Below are positions 46,131-59,200 of a stretch of DNA of 64,000 nucleotides, piece by piece. Below the pieces are notes generated by a model. That model ran no database searches and was not told where the DNA came from. It worked only from the letters and a program-made list of their open reading frames with translations. The DNA lies in NCBI GenBank assembly GCA_028554795.2, contig CM068839.1, positions 89,252,182 through 89,316,181 of the forward strand. The letters run 5' to 3'. Source of the stretch: Sinohyriopsis cumingii (taxonomy: Eukaryota; Mollusca; Bivalvia; Unionida; Unionidae). Position 1 is the stretch's first letter. Each line of letters opens with the position of its first letter. Made by a program: the position numbers and the translations under genes.

Positions 46131-47992
46131 GTGTGCGCGCGCAAAATGGTTGTCAAGACACGACGATAAACATTAATCTATTAAAGCATCCTTTGCAATG
46201 GCCAGCGTACATATAGCGGACGTGAGGTTCGTTTTTCACAGCTTGTTTGAAATAAATGGATGATTATATATCCAGTGTAACAACTTGTCTTGACAGCTTA
46301 TGGATGCTAATGTTTGACATTTATTGTGAAGATGATTGTTCACTGCTTGTTGATGAATTCGTAGCTTCTGTTAATCGATGCTATAGCTCAATTTAACTGT
46401 CATACACTGATATGTTTAAGTCTGCTTGCACAGTTAACTATGCAGAGTTATGGAAATATAACAAATTGGTTTTAATAACTTTCAGAGTTTGTTTTACTAT
46501 TACTCAATATTTGTTTCAAGTACTATAAAGGCTGTGATAGGTTGGGTGGCTTAGATTACAAATCAGGCCCTTCTCACTGGGGGTGGGGGGTGGGTACTGC
46601 CCATTATGAATATTACTGGTCCTAGATGTCCAACCTGATATTTATGACATATAGGTTCAACATCTTACTGCCAGCAGAAATGGTGTTCTGTAGTATTTTT
46701 CCCAGTCAATAGTTTATGGATATATTATGTCATGTACTATGCTTGTTTAATTCTCTCATCTCAGTTCTGACGTTACCATTGAATGCTATAATGTTCCCAG
46801 ACATCCGGTATTCTTGGTTATTAAAATTATATATATACACAGATAACTGAAGGTGAGTTCTCATTATTCCCTAACAATTGTAATTAGTGGGGCTGTAGCA
46901 ATTGATGGTCTGAGAATTCAAGTTAACTGGTTCAAAACTTGGGTAAACAACAAACTGTTTTCTTCCTTTGACAGGCATCATAAAGTTTTGCATCTTTGTC
47001 TCTCTGATGACTGTGGTACACAAGTTACAGACTTTGCCTTAGAATGAGCCTGATTTTTGATACTTGTTACTGAATGGGGTGGGGTAGGGAAGTAACAAAA
47101 TTATTAAAGGTGGAATGTATGCAAACCATGCTGGAAATAGATATGTGCCAGCAACTGCAACATGTAAGCTTCAATCAATTTGGAAACTATAAGCTTTATC
47201 CTGTAAATATTAACAGTTCACACCCTGTATAAAAGGTGATTTTGTGTTTGATTAACTGGAACTGTTAATTTATTATGTTAAGGAATTTATTGTTTTAACC
47301 CTAGTAAATGTAATATAATTAGGTCAAAAGTTCCAGTTTGTTTATTGTTTCCAGAGTTGATTATTGTAACTGGAAGAACCTGTTTCTAAGTGTTAAATGA
47401 AACGAAAGAGATATTGTTTACTCAAGTGATATAAAATAAAAGTTTAAAATGAACTGAAAGAAATATTGTTTATTCAAGTGATACAAAATAAATGCAAAAG
47501 TGTATATTCATTAAGAAGTGTATTGTCAATTGCAAATAAATGAAGATTTATCTTATTTTGTTCTTTACTTGTGTACAAAATTATACCTGGATTGGGCAAT
47601 AATTACTTGGACTCCATTTGGAAAAGAAAAATCTATATGTCCTAAATACCTAATGTTCATATCATAATGCTCTTTTAATGGATGATTATGCTTTTCAGCT
47701 GACGTTACCATATTGCCAAGTGAACTAATAGTATGGCCTTCGGTGTGGCCCACTAATCACATTTGTAAATGAATTATGCATACAATAGAGAAATAGCTCT
47801 TAAAATATCTTATGAGTTGAACAATGTGTGTACAGAAATAAACATGAAGCAAATCTTTGAACTTGTATGCCACACATGCAAGTGAATTGGTGGTTTTCAT
47901 ATGTAACTTGTGTACTCTAATGGCTTTTGTCTATATTACTTTTAGCCATTTCTATTCACACACCAGAACACAACCTTTTTTGTCTGATTCAG
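46131..47992. other. Intron or intergenic sequence, no gene seen
   Basis: A short CG-containing patch (GTGTGCGCGCGCAAAATGG at 46132) is followed by an ATG at 46199 and then GAC|GTGAGG, a weak first-exon look-alike. Confidence 0.3.
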
Positions 47993-48078
47993 GTACTAAT
48001 GCAAAACTTATTTCAGCTGTAACTGAAGTATACAGAATTTTTCCTGACGTTGAGGCCTACTGTGTAGACAGTATAGCT
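47993..48078 (+). CDS. Candidate next exon, phase-compatible with SLC49A4
   Basis: Acceptor TTTTTTGTCTGATTCAG, strong donor GCT|GTAAGT, 86 nt, open, and in the phase required by the exon ending at 44527. Encodes TNAKLISAVTEVYRIFPD then VEAYCVDSIA. This does not resemble the DIRC2 TM5-TM6 loop as I remember it and contains no helix-like hydrophobic run. It may belong to another gene or be a poison or alternative exon. Confidence 0.3.
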
Positions 48079-50169
48079 GTAAGTCATCAAATCAAATGGA
48101 AGACAACAGTGTGCAGTTGAAGAAAATGATATATACCCAGTACCATTTAGAGTTATCTTAAAGAAAAGTCACAATGCACACTGATACAAGTAGTTTTAGA
48201 AAATGCATTTGTTCCACATACATTTTAACTTAACCCAAAAGTTCAGTCTCTTGCCTAAAATTCAATCAGATGTATGCATTTATTCCATAAAACACAAAGA
48301 TATAATGAACCAAATCATTTTCATTATTGAGTTAGGTAGTAGGCTATGTTAAAGAGTGCAATCACTTTATCGATTTTTTTTTCCATTACATTTTTATTTA
48401 TTATAAAATGACATTTCTTAGTGGAGTGCTAGCAACTGTAACTTGAGGAATATTTTGTACATGCTGGCCTAAGTGTCATGAATATACTGTGCTACATTTT
48501 GCTTTATTAGGTATAATACTATCATGAGACTTGCTTGATTAAATCCTGAATTTGTCAGTTACACTTACAAGTCCACTGGTAGAATTTAAAATCTGTGACA
48601 GTTTGGGAACTTTTTTTGCAGTAACTGCAAATCACTTTGCCTTCACAGTCAATGAATTCAAGCCATTGATAATTGTCAAACCATTGTGACTGAAAATGTG
48701 ATTGTCTCTTAGTTGTGTCCTATTTGATAATTTTGCTGCCACAGAGTCTGGATTGTGTCTCTGAAGAAATAGTTCATCTAGACTCTGTTGCAGTATTACA
48801 TTTTATATGTTCAATTTAATGAATTTTCTTTCTTTGAATCATTCTTATGTCATAACTTGCGAAAATAGTTTAGTTAACAATATTTATTCAAACAGAAAAG
48901 ATAACCTCACTTGACAAATCATCCTAATAAAGTGATCATGGCATACACTTTTATCTTTGAAATTCAAATATTGCCCACTCGTTAATTAACATAACTAATA
49001 TTGCACATTGAAGGTGATCATATGTATCATCAGTTTTAAAAAAATAAAGACATAATACTATCATTTAATCACTGCATACAGGAAACAGACACTTGTGTCT
49101 GTAAAATGCCTTTCATTGGATTACTTTGGTTTATTAAAACCAAACAGCAATCCACTCAGGATTTTCTAGGATAGATACAGAGAATATATTATGGTCATTC
49201 AGAACGCTATCAATACATTAGACCAGATTGTTTTTATTATTATTTAGGCAAAATAACTTAGTAAGTCAGATGGCAAACATGAGGATGGTGATAGGTTATG
49301 TGGAATTTGCATTGAATCATCTGATCCCAGAAGATTTGATACAATGTCACTGGCTGTGGTAATCATCAAGTGCAGTTGCACGGCACCATAAGACTTATCA
49401 AGATACCATAAGCTAGAAAGATGAAGAAAAAGAAAAACGATGACCCAAAGACAAATCCTGCAAACTGTGTGCAAAAATGATTCCACAGATTATAGATGAA
49501 AACTTTACTATATTTAGCTTCAAGATATTAATAAATTCGGATTACTTCCTCCAGTCTGCTACAGTAATTCATGCCCATTGCACTCATAAATTGATTATAG
49601 TCCTTGCAGTATTTTGTGTGGGCCACAATATTTTAATTGATGCAGCTGATGCTCCATTCTTCAGTTCAGTGTTGATTCAAACATAGCAATGTCCCTTTGG
49701 GATGTGTGCATAAATAAAGAATGCCTGTCCCTTCATTACCACACTTGTTGAATTTATCGTGTCTCTCTGAAAACTGTACCATGTGAGAAAGAATTTTATA
49801 AACAAACTGGACATAAGTATTGCTAGACATATACTCAGACCTGAGACTTCATAAAAGACTGCTTACTTGTGAGGCATTATTAGTGCTAGGGCTTGAGGTA
49901 ATAACTTGCTATATGTTTGGTAAGGCAAAATAAGGGGCCTTATGACTTAAATTGAAACTGTGAAAAAACAAAAGGTTCAAATGCAATAAACTTTTGTTTT
50001 TCCTCATTTGTTATATTACAGTGCCATGAAAGGTCATTTCTTTTATCTTTTTAATCCCTTGCCAATTTTAAGTCATCATCACTAACCAAGTCTCTAAATC
50101 AGTTCTTGGCATATTTAGCTAAAATGGTGTCTACTGTTCCATTATATCATTGATTGTTTAGCTTGCTTG
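48079..50169. other. No gene seen
   Basis: AT-rich, unique-looking. Confidence 0.4.
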
Positions 50170-50345
50170 TATGGAGCTTAACACCATTTTTCAGGACATC
50201 ATAGACTTTACATGGCAGCCAACATATTTATTGGAAGAAATCAACACACATAACGCTACTGGCAAGCTTTCTCATATACACACATTGGTTGGACTAGTGA
50301 GAGTTGATTAGTGATGTGTATGCCTAGACCATTCTATAATCCAGG
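50170..50345 (-). mobile_element. Decayed SINE remnant
   Basis: Resembles the 13228-13478 SINE on minus (ACACCATTTTTCAGGACATC, CATGGCAGCCAACAT, CTACTGGCAAGCTTTCTCAT), strongly diverged, with a poor tRNA head. Confidence 0.65.
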
Positions 50346-50784
50346 GCCCCATGATTGAATACAGCTTAAAGAAATTAACCCTAATTCAATTTCCTTGTTG
50401 CATTTAAATCATAACACCCACCATGCAAAGTGACACATGTCTCAAGATTTTCAAATTTGTATATGTTTTGCAACTTTTAATTCTGAGTTGATGCATGTGG
50501 ATGTGGAAATTCAGTTACTGAATACTTAGCTACTTATATAAGGAGCTCTCACACTGGTAAAAGCATGCAATTGGGATTGTATTTGCAAGAGGGCAATTAA
50601 TTGTTCAAAATACTGTTTTAGCTAACTACATATGCGAAGGGTTGATGTATAAAAAAGAGGATCAAGAAATCCTAGCTGGTAAAGATAATTGTATCCAACT
50701 TGACAGAAAGTGAGAAGGCCTTTTAATTTTGTACAGCAGTTTCATTAAGGAACCAACTATAATACCATTAGAAGTTTATGAGCA

Positions 50785-51140
50785 GCAAAAACCACATTTA
50801 GGACCAACTAGACATCAAAACCATATGCATAGTTCCATTTACGGCCAACCAGACATCAAATAGGTCATCTAGTGAAAGCACAATGTCAAAATGACCAGCC
50901 ATCTAGGAGAAGTAGCAAGGAAGGGGTTTTCCAGATGCCCATTAAAACAGCCATATTGGAGGTTAGATTGGCACTATTTTCATTTACGTCCAACTAGACA
51001 TAAGAAGTCTTTCACTGATATGACGATTCATTCAGGAGAAGTAGTTATACCAAGATTTTCAGGATGGCCACATTGGTGGCCTTATAGGATGTCTGTACAG
51101 CACCATAATTCTCATTCAGGACCTGCTAGACATCAACATA
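50785..51140. repeat. Dispersed short repeat, four copies
   Basis: CATTTAGGACCAACTAGACA recurs in variant form at about 50793, 50837, 50983 and 51113 with irregular spacing; GGAGAAGTAG occurs twice. A degraded satellite. Confidence 0.5.
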
Positions 51141-52591
51141 AGTATTTTGTACACATGTTGACACGCTGACACAATTATCCATTCAGAAGTAGCGATAAAA
51201 AGTTTCTTAATATGGCTACTGTGGCAACCACATTGTATGTGTGAGTGGCACCATCTTGTTTTTTCTTCCAGATATTTTCACACAAATATCATATTTAAAG
51301 ATAACATGAATTCATACAAGATCTTGTCAGTTTATTTCATAACAGATTTTTCCCTCATATTAATATAATCTTTTGAAAACATTTATACATTATAGTTCTA
51401 GAAATTTTTCATGCTCTCAGAAACTATTAAAATCACAGCAGAAAGTGTTATGTTATATCTTTATTCAGCACTGAAAAATATTTATGAACTCTTAAAGTTT
51501 TTTCCCCTATATTAACTTAATTTAATGAAGATTTTCAGACTATAACCTTTCCATTGGATTTATTTTTTCAAACATGGCGTAAAAAGTATGTTATAGTAAC
51601 CAATTTTTACATTGCCTTCACCATTGCAGAAATCTCTATAATCAATTTCCTAGTAAAGAAAAGCCAAGAAAATAAATGGACAGTTAATATTCACTTCAGG
51701 ATCACAGACCTGAGGCAAATATGTCATTGTTAAATCAAACATTTTTATTGTGTTTCCTTAGACCTAAATATATATATATACTTGCTGTTACTCTAAACGA
51801 AGGCTGGTGATCCAGTTGATAACCTTTTGGGGGTTTTAAGGATGTCTTTAAAATTAAGGCCTTAAAAATGTTGAGATCTTATATTAAAAATGACAATTTG
51901 AGCCTTGCAGATTCATGTCCACAGGTGCCCAAATATAAAAAAAAGGGGGGGGGGGTGCAAGGGGCAAGCTTGTTGGTGTGTTATAAAATAACTGACTTAT
52001 CATCGGTGTGCTGACAGGTGATGTGTAATTAAATCACTGTTGTAATATTAATAATGAGTGAGTCTGCACAAAGGAATTTCATACAGCTAAACTAGCTCAA
52101 CAACTAGAGGCAATTAAGAAATATATCCACATTCATGATTCTGTCAAATGGCAGATACAACAGCATCAGGAAGCTCAAGTGGCATTTACAGAAGGTAAAG
52201 AGCCGCTATACTTGTTATCTTTTTAGGGATGTGCTTGGATTTTGCCCTCAAGCTGGAGCAGTCATAGGATATATAATAAATCGCCACGGTCGGAATTTAT
52301 CCCCAAGCTGGGGTAATCGATGGGTAAAGTCTTATCCACAGTCGGGGTTTTATTCAAGCTTCAGGTGCAAGTTTTTGTGCATCTCCATGCCCTTGCATAA
52401 AACACAGTTACACGTTTTTTTATATAGATATTTTTCAGTTGTAGACAGGAATAATAAGTATTTGCGAGTGTTTGAAATGAATGGGTTCATTATGAATTGA
52501 GTGGCACTACATTTCAAAAGCAAAATTGGATTGAAATGCAAGAACTGTAGTACGGAATTAGTGTTGGTTCTGGATCGTAGAATGGAATTGT
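51141..52591. other. No gene seen
   Basis: Includes a G-run at about 51943. The open frame at 52135-52500 has no recognised domain or splice context. Confidence 0.35.
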
Positions 52592-52908
52592 GTGTGTGTA
52601 ATTGGATTTTTAACGTAGCTTGAATAATTTTTCAGTCATATTGCTACGATGTCTGCAGTGTGGCAGTTTATAGTGATGTATAGCACTGGGGCATCATGCT
52701 GCAAACATGTAGTATGATGTTGCACCCAGTCACATTATCCTGACACCAGGCCGATCAGTCCTAACACTAACCTCTTAATGCTGAGCGTCTAGCGAGGTAG
52801 CTGTTAATACCATTTTTGTAAGTCTTTGGTATGACTTGGCTGGGGTTTGAACCCATGACCTCCCGCTTCTGAGGCGGACGCTCTAACCACTAGGACACCG
52901 GAGTGGTC
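52592..52908 (-). mobile_element. tRNA-derived SINE (family 2), complete, 317 bp
   Basis: On minus from 52908: A box TAGTGGTTAGAGCGTCCGCC, B box GGTTCAAACCCC, a body shared with 20998-21262 and a short TG-rich tail. Exact 13-bp target duplication AGAATGGAATTGT at 52579-52591 and 52909-52921. Confidence 0.9.
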
Positions 52909-52921
52909 AGAATGGAATTGT

Positions 52922-54359
52922 AACAATTACAATGGAAGCAATTTGTATTATGCTTGTTGGGGCATTCCTCACTGATGGCTGTCAGTGACATCATCATGGG
53001 AATGTGTAACAGCCACATTTTGTAAGAACAAGGTGTAGTTGGTGAACAATACAGACACTTTTCTGCCATTTCCACTGGCATCATCTCATATGATGTTATT
53101 TAAAAAAACTTCCTACAACATACTCACAACATATAAAACCTATATGCAAATCTGATGAAAGCTGCTTGTGTTTCTGAAACACATATTCCATACTGGTGGC
53201 AAGAATGTCCAAATCTACATTACAAAAATGAAAACATTACCATCCATCTAGGAGTTGCAAATGTATGAAATCCTCTTGTTGGGTAGTTTTACTAACAGGC
53301 TTTACAGCAGGGCCTTCCATTAGATTTAAATGTGGCAGGTAAGTTGACAAAGTAGGGTGGGGGGTTGGGGGGACCTACCCCAATGGGGATAATTCATTTT
53401 TTTTTTAAAGTAGCATGGTGTAAAGTAAAAGTAGATGGGCTGATAAGGAATCCACTGAATTTACAGACTAAAGGTTCAGACATTTGTTTTTAAGAGAAAA
53501 ATGAAAGAAGGAAACAATACAACAGATATTTTAATATGACTTTAATGTTTATTTTCTAGATTTAATTAAGATTATGAATCAGAATCAGTCTCCAACTCCA
53601 CTGTAAAGTTTATCTATTACTTCTTCTGCTCAGGCACCTGCAAATTAAAACAAAATTGTAATGCTTAAATAAAGTCATATCATCTCAGCACTAGTTACAT
53701 ATGCAGAAGTCATGTTAATCAGCATTATAAAAATGTATGAAATTTTCTTCACTGCACTTGTGCTTCCCTTACTATCGTTAAGCCATGATACAAGATAACT
53801 TTGCACTTACTTGTCATTTCTGGCAAGTGGATGGTGCAATCAATTTGCACAAAGATGAATTTATTTCATCCAAATATTTCATGTGAATAAAAATTCCAAA
53901 TGGAGGCACTTGTCCGATCAGACAAGATATATGCATATTGTAGTTAGCTGGACTCTAGCTCTGATAGTCCTGGGCAATAGGATAAGCTGATTTTGTTATC
54001 AGTTTAGAAATGCATCCGCTTTGCAAATACTATGCTTTAAAAGACGAAACTGAATCCAAAATTGATGAAATAAGAGTCATTTGGATTACCTTGTTTTTTA
54101 TCATTCTGCGTTGGTTGGGTGCATATTTGAGGGTCTCTGATATGGTCTCTTCCATTCCATTTGCCTTTGCTTTGCCATTAGTTTTCAAGCAGGCTTCTGC
54201 ATGAGTAATACAATGTTTTAAAATAAGTTTCACAACAAAGGATGCATTGCATTTTTCTAAATGCCAGCAATAATCAATGGAATATTTTTAAAACATGTAC
54301 TTTGAAATGTGTCTCAAGTTACTTTATCAATTCATTTAAAAATCTCTGGCAAGTCACAT
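52922..54359. other. No gene seen
   Basis: AT-rich; nothing recognised. Confidence 0.4.
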
Positions 54360-55265
54360 GAAAAACACAATTTAAATCAAGCCATACTTACTTATCAAAG
54401 ACTTTCTCATTCACATCCTTTACCTCACACAATAAATATCAGCAACACCAACATTAAATTCACACAATCAGTACAAAACCTAGGTGTTACTCTGGACAGT
54501 ACTCTCACATTGCACCAACATGTCATGAACATATGCAAGGCTGCGTATCTTGAGCTGAGACGCATCAGCTCCATTCTCAGATATCTTTCAGTTGATGCCA
54601 CTAAAACACTTGTGTGTTCATTACTGCTTTCAAGACTGGACTATGGTAACTCAGTTCTGTCTGGTTCATCTTAATATCTACTGCAGAGACTTCAAAAAGT
54701 TCAAAACATAGCTGCTTGGATCATACTTAGAGTACCACAATCAGAGCACACCTCCCCGCTGCTCTGTACCCAACACTGGCTATCCATTCGATCCAGAATC
54801 AAACACAACGTTAGTTCTCTGTGCTACGTTTCACTGACAGACTCTAGTCCAACATACCTATCCGACCTCACCTATGTGTACACACAAGCAAGATACTTAC
54901 ACTCCTCTTCTGACAATCATATACTTATTATTCTCACTATGAAAACAAAGTCACATGGACAGCATTCTTTTGCATACCAGGGCCCAGCAACATGGAATGA
55001 ATTGCCCACTGAACTTAGTCACAAAGACGCAGTGATCCCATTCAAGAGTGCTCTCAAAACTACTTATTTTGACTACAAAAACAAACTTAATGACTTAATA
55101 ATGTTAACTACCTTAAATATTCTCAGCATGTTTTTTATGTTTTCTAATTTCATGGTGTTTGTTTTTGTAATCATATCATTGTGTATGTTTTTATGTTGTC
55201 TAATGTTGCAAAGCGCTTAGAGCTTCTAAAGATTAGGCGCTATACAAAGTCCTCATTATTATTAT
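54360..55265 (+). mobile_element. CR1/L2-like LINE, 3' half (second copy)
   Basis: Reads NISNTNIKFTQSVQNLGVTL, LELRRISSILRYLSVDATK, then after breaks YQGPATWNELPTELSHKDA. Ends AAGCGCTTAGAGCTTCTAAA, GATTAGGCGCTATACAAAG + (ATT)n. Same family as 18360-20262 and less decayed. Confidence 0.85.
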
Positions 55266-55794
55266 TATTATATTTAGCTTGGATGAATATTTTTTAAATC
55301 AGTGGCCATAACTAAAAAATGGGATTTTGTTTTATGATCATAAAAGTATGTTGGACACCATCCATGATGTACAATGCTGTCTGACATTTCTATGCACCTA
55401 AGGTTTCCATCTCAAATATTAAAGCAAAATGCATACCGAATTTGACAGATTGATGAAAATAAAAAAAAGCAATGCTTACCATTTGAAAAGAGGCAATTGT
55501 CACTAGAATATTCTATTCAAAATGATATTAATTTTGGACACAGGGGATACCACCCCCATGTTTTCCTGACTCGTGATATGTCGGCCTATTCTGTGCACAA
55601 CTTTAAAAGATGTAATGTTTATCCATCGAGCTATAGAAATGAAATACATTTACTGTAGACTGTTTCTGTCAGCAGTTAAGTTGAGTAATTAGGTCAGGTT
55701 TATAGCTAGTTTACAAAATTCAATGTAGAATGCCAATAAATGACAAGATGTATTTTTGCAAACTAAAGTGATCTTGAAAAAAGATTAGTAAAGT
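55266..55794. other. No gene seen
   Basis: Spacer between LINE and BIR gene. The left boundary of the viral element must lie here or further left; no terminal repeat is seen. Confidence 0.35.
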
Positions 55795-56265
55795 TTAACA
55801 TTTTATAAAAAATAAGCTATTATGTGGAAAAGAAACAACAATGAAATAGGATGCAATGTGTTTACGTCTAGTTTTGGAAGGTACCGTCTCTAAGGTACCA
55901 TCATAATTGTACCGTAGTTTAATGGGTGGAAAGGCCATTGAAAGGTAAGGGCAGTGCGGAGACCATCGAGTATGTTCCAGAATAGCTGAATCTTTGTAGA
56001 TACATAGATCCATTCGTAACTTAAGTCCGCAAGCGAAACACTGTACTTCGTATCCCAATCCTGACTCGGGTCCGAAGTAGACAAATCCTGTTCTAGCTAA
56101 AACATACGAAGAAGGTAATCCTTCCCTATCCGTAGGCCATTTTTGAAACATGTCCAATCGACGGGCACAATCACAATAGTCAGGTAAGAAGACTGGAAAA
56201 TGGTAGGGTTTGAACTTGGAGTTCTCACTGGATTTCTCACTCGATTCTTGCTGCGGCGAAGTCAT
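55795..56265 (-). CDS. BIR-domain (IAP-like) protein in viral element
   Basis: 156 codons, open. One baculoviral IAP repeat at residues about 33-110: CARRLDMFQKWP, LARTGFVYFG, then zinc ligands in QCFACG (CxxC), EHTRW (His) and PHCPYL (Cys). No RING domain follows. BIR proteins bind caspases or IAP antagonists and block apoptosis (established for baculoviral and host IAPs). The Trp usually found after CxxC (NW) is Met-Asp here, so peptide binding may be altered. It starts 15 bp after the PolB frame ends on the same strand, suggesting viral co-expression and capture from a host IAP. The last 25 residues are hydrophobic and may be read-through of decayed sequence. Confidence 0.8.
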   Translation of the reverse strand: MTSPQQESSEKSSENSKFKPYHFPVFLPDYCDCARRLDMFQKWPTDREGLPSSYVLARTGFVYFGPESGLGYEVQCFACGLKLRMDLCIYKDSAILEHTRWSPHCPYLSMAFPPIKLRYNYDGTLETVPSKTRRKHIASYFIVVSFPHNSLFFIKC

Positions 56266-56280
56266 CCTTCTGGTGGGTGG

Positions 56281-59200
56281 CTATCCTCTTACAACCAATG
56301 TTTTATATCGACATGTCCATACGGCAAAGTAAAGTGGGTGGGAAGCCGCACTCGCTTCTGCTACACGATTTGATAGACTTTTTCCAAGGGTCGACTGACG
56401 ATGTGGTGTGTGGGTAAACGTACAATCTTGTTGGGTTGATAGGTGGTCACTATCTCTAGACTGCAAGGCTTCTTTCAATATGCCAAAGTTGACCACTCGA
56501 CTGGTACGATAATTCAGAGTAAGTCCTTTCACTTTACACTTCGTGTGCACTTCTCCTTGTTTGGCCCAGTATTCGTAGCCGTAATTTTTGGGACCACCAC
56601 TAACGAAACTTAGAATCTTGTCATTGGGGTGCTTGTCTGTCCAGGCTCCTAAACGGTCTCCTTCGATGTCAGGGTGCTGTTGACTCGGGTGATCGATATA
56701 AATGCAACTGTCCATGTCAAAGTACAAGACACGTTCCCCTAACAGTTCTAAAGCTTCGTACAATTTTAAGCGAGCATGAGCTGTCATGTAAGCTGCAATG
56801 ATGACATTTCCAAAGGGGTCATCTTCTACAAAGTTCAGATCTTCTTCGTAATTCACCAAGATCAAATCCTCACGAACGACGTCCACGTGTTTCATGAATT
56901 TGGCTTTGTCGTGAATCATCTGAAAGTAGCGGGAAGGTTCGGTGAAATACTCCGTCTTGGGTAAACACGGTCATTGTGCCATTTTACCCCACAAGCAATT
57001 TAACATCACTTTGGCAAACGATCGCCTGCCTTCGTTTTTCTCAATGTGATCTGAAGTAATGCCTTCTTGTGCCCAGAATTTCTCTCTGAATGTCTTTTGG
57101 TCTTCGGGAGTGTGACACCAGGACAGATAGCCACTGGCTTCTTGCTCAGTTTCAAAAAGGCATCCACGTAGTCTGCGAAAATGCCTTTCTGCGTGGGGTC
57201 ACCCTTGTGGAATTATTGTGTCTTGGGAAAGTGGCAAATTTCGTACACTTCTAACAGTTGGTATCCCATGTTCAGAGCTTTGAACAATTCTACGCTGACC
57301 CATGTCCCCGTCAAGGCCCGTTCTTCCTGGGTGTGATGACAAGGTTGATCTTGGTTGCACGTTTCAGCACAAGTACGGCACAAAGGAAACATAAGTTTGC
57401 CTTGGCAATGGCGAGGTAAGATGGGATGGTATAGGTTCGTGGGAGGCAAAACTTTGCACTTGATCAAGCCTTCGTATTGTCGAATGTTTTTTAGGTCGAT
57501 GTGTTCGGTGAACAATTGTGGGTGCCCTGCAGGAAAGCAACAATATTTGCACACGTAGGGATACAGTGAACACACGTCCAAGTATATGATTTCTTCTCCT
57601 TTCTCTTCGTCAGCTTGGTACAGCAAACAGGTGGCATTGGTCCTTCCTCCGTACAAACTATTACTTGGGTTCAGGGGGTCAATGAACTGGTAACTTTCCA
57701 TGAGGCGTTTAAACTCGGGATCGGTGTTCAAACGGTGATTGTATTTGTGTTCCCACATTTCCACCACTTGGTATCCTTCCTGTTCTAACTTTAGGCGTGG
57801 CTGACAAATGGCCTGGTACAAGTCTTCCATGGTTCGTTGTAAGAACTGATTTTTAGTGCCGCGGTCAGGGTAACAGACGGGACATCCGTGAAATAAGCAA
57901 CCGTTAAACTCGTACATGATCTTGGGGTTTTCTAAGTCCCAGCCATTGACCGAATGCATTCCGATGATCTTTCGCCCTGTCCGTTGCGGGCATGCTGAAT
58001 CCATTTGTCTTCCTTGTCGCACAAGTAATGCAACCAGCATGGGGCTTTGACCGAGTATTGACGTTTGACATAGTTGGTCGTTTGAGGACTGATGACAGCC
58101 ACAGTGTTTTCAAGCATGAATCGTTGTCGGTAGACTAAGGAACACGCTTTGGCAATGGTGCAAGCCTCTTTTAAATGATCAACCCCTCCATGTTCCATGA
58201 ACAGTTCTCGAAATTTTCCACAGCATCGCCGTAAAATGTCCATGTCGGAACGACGATACTTTAGCATTTCTTCCTGAAAGTCGAAAGGGTCGGAGGCGTG
58301 AGCCTGGTACCAAGCGTAGAAAGTTTCTCGTTCGGTACGCATGTTGTCAGGGTCGTAATAGTGAGCCTGAGGCAAATGGGGTAGAACGGCGTGTTGATTG
58401 GCTTCTGTATTGAAAAAGTGTGGAAAGTATCCTTTAGCCATTTCTGTCATTCCAAACATTTTAGGCATTCGACTCAAAGGCATGGCTAAGTAGCTCATCG
58501 AATCTTTAAACTGCACTTGTCCCACTTGCATGAAAATGATTTTGGCTCCGTTCAAAGTGATTTTAGGACGCTCGATGCCACGTTCCGTATAACATCTCAA
58601 AAGAAACTGTCCATCATATCCGGAGAAATTGTGAGCCATCACCGTGGCATGACAATGACAATCTCCATAATAATGTTCGATGTCCTCTTGGCTCCACGTC
58701 TTGTCGATGGGGTCTAAGACCCATTGTGTGAAATCGGCTAGTGTGTTCGGTCCTTGAAAGATTTTTTCACGCCCTCCAGGAATCTTACTGCAGTGAGGGC
58801 AATAACTCAAGATAGGTTCTTGAATCACTTCTCGCACGCTCGATGAGCCACACAGAAATTAGGAATGTGAATACTGATCTCTTGCATGCATTCAAAATCG
58901 AAAAAGATGAAATTGCCTTTCTTCTTCTTGTGACCATCCTCTTTCTCTGGTTGGGATTGGTATTTTTGTATGTAGCATTGGTGTTCCAAGTCCACAATGC
59001 AGTGACAAATGTGACATTTTTTCTTTCCTGAACATACGTGTGCCTTGGTACTGTTGATACATAGACCTTGTCCACACATTGGGCACAATCTCAGGAGTTG
59101 ACAAGCACATTTCTTCTGTGAACCTTGCATCTTCAGATGTTGTTGGTAACAGGCAGGGCTGACAAATGTGCGCAGACAAGCAGGACAATGCACTGGTTCT

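Noticed and set aside
52135-52500. 121-codon open frame
   Set aside because: No domain, no splice or promoter context; in AT-rich non-coding sequence a frame of this length can occur by chance.
52850-52908. tRNA gene on minus
   Set aside because: Head of a family 2 SINE with a 13-bp TSD; arms do not close as a full cloverleaf.
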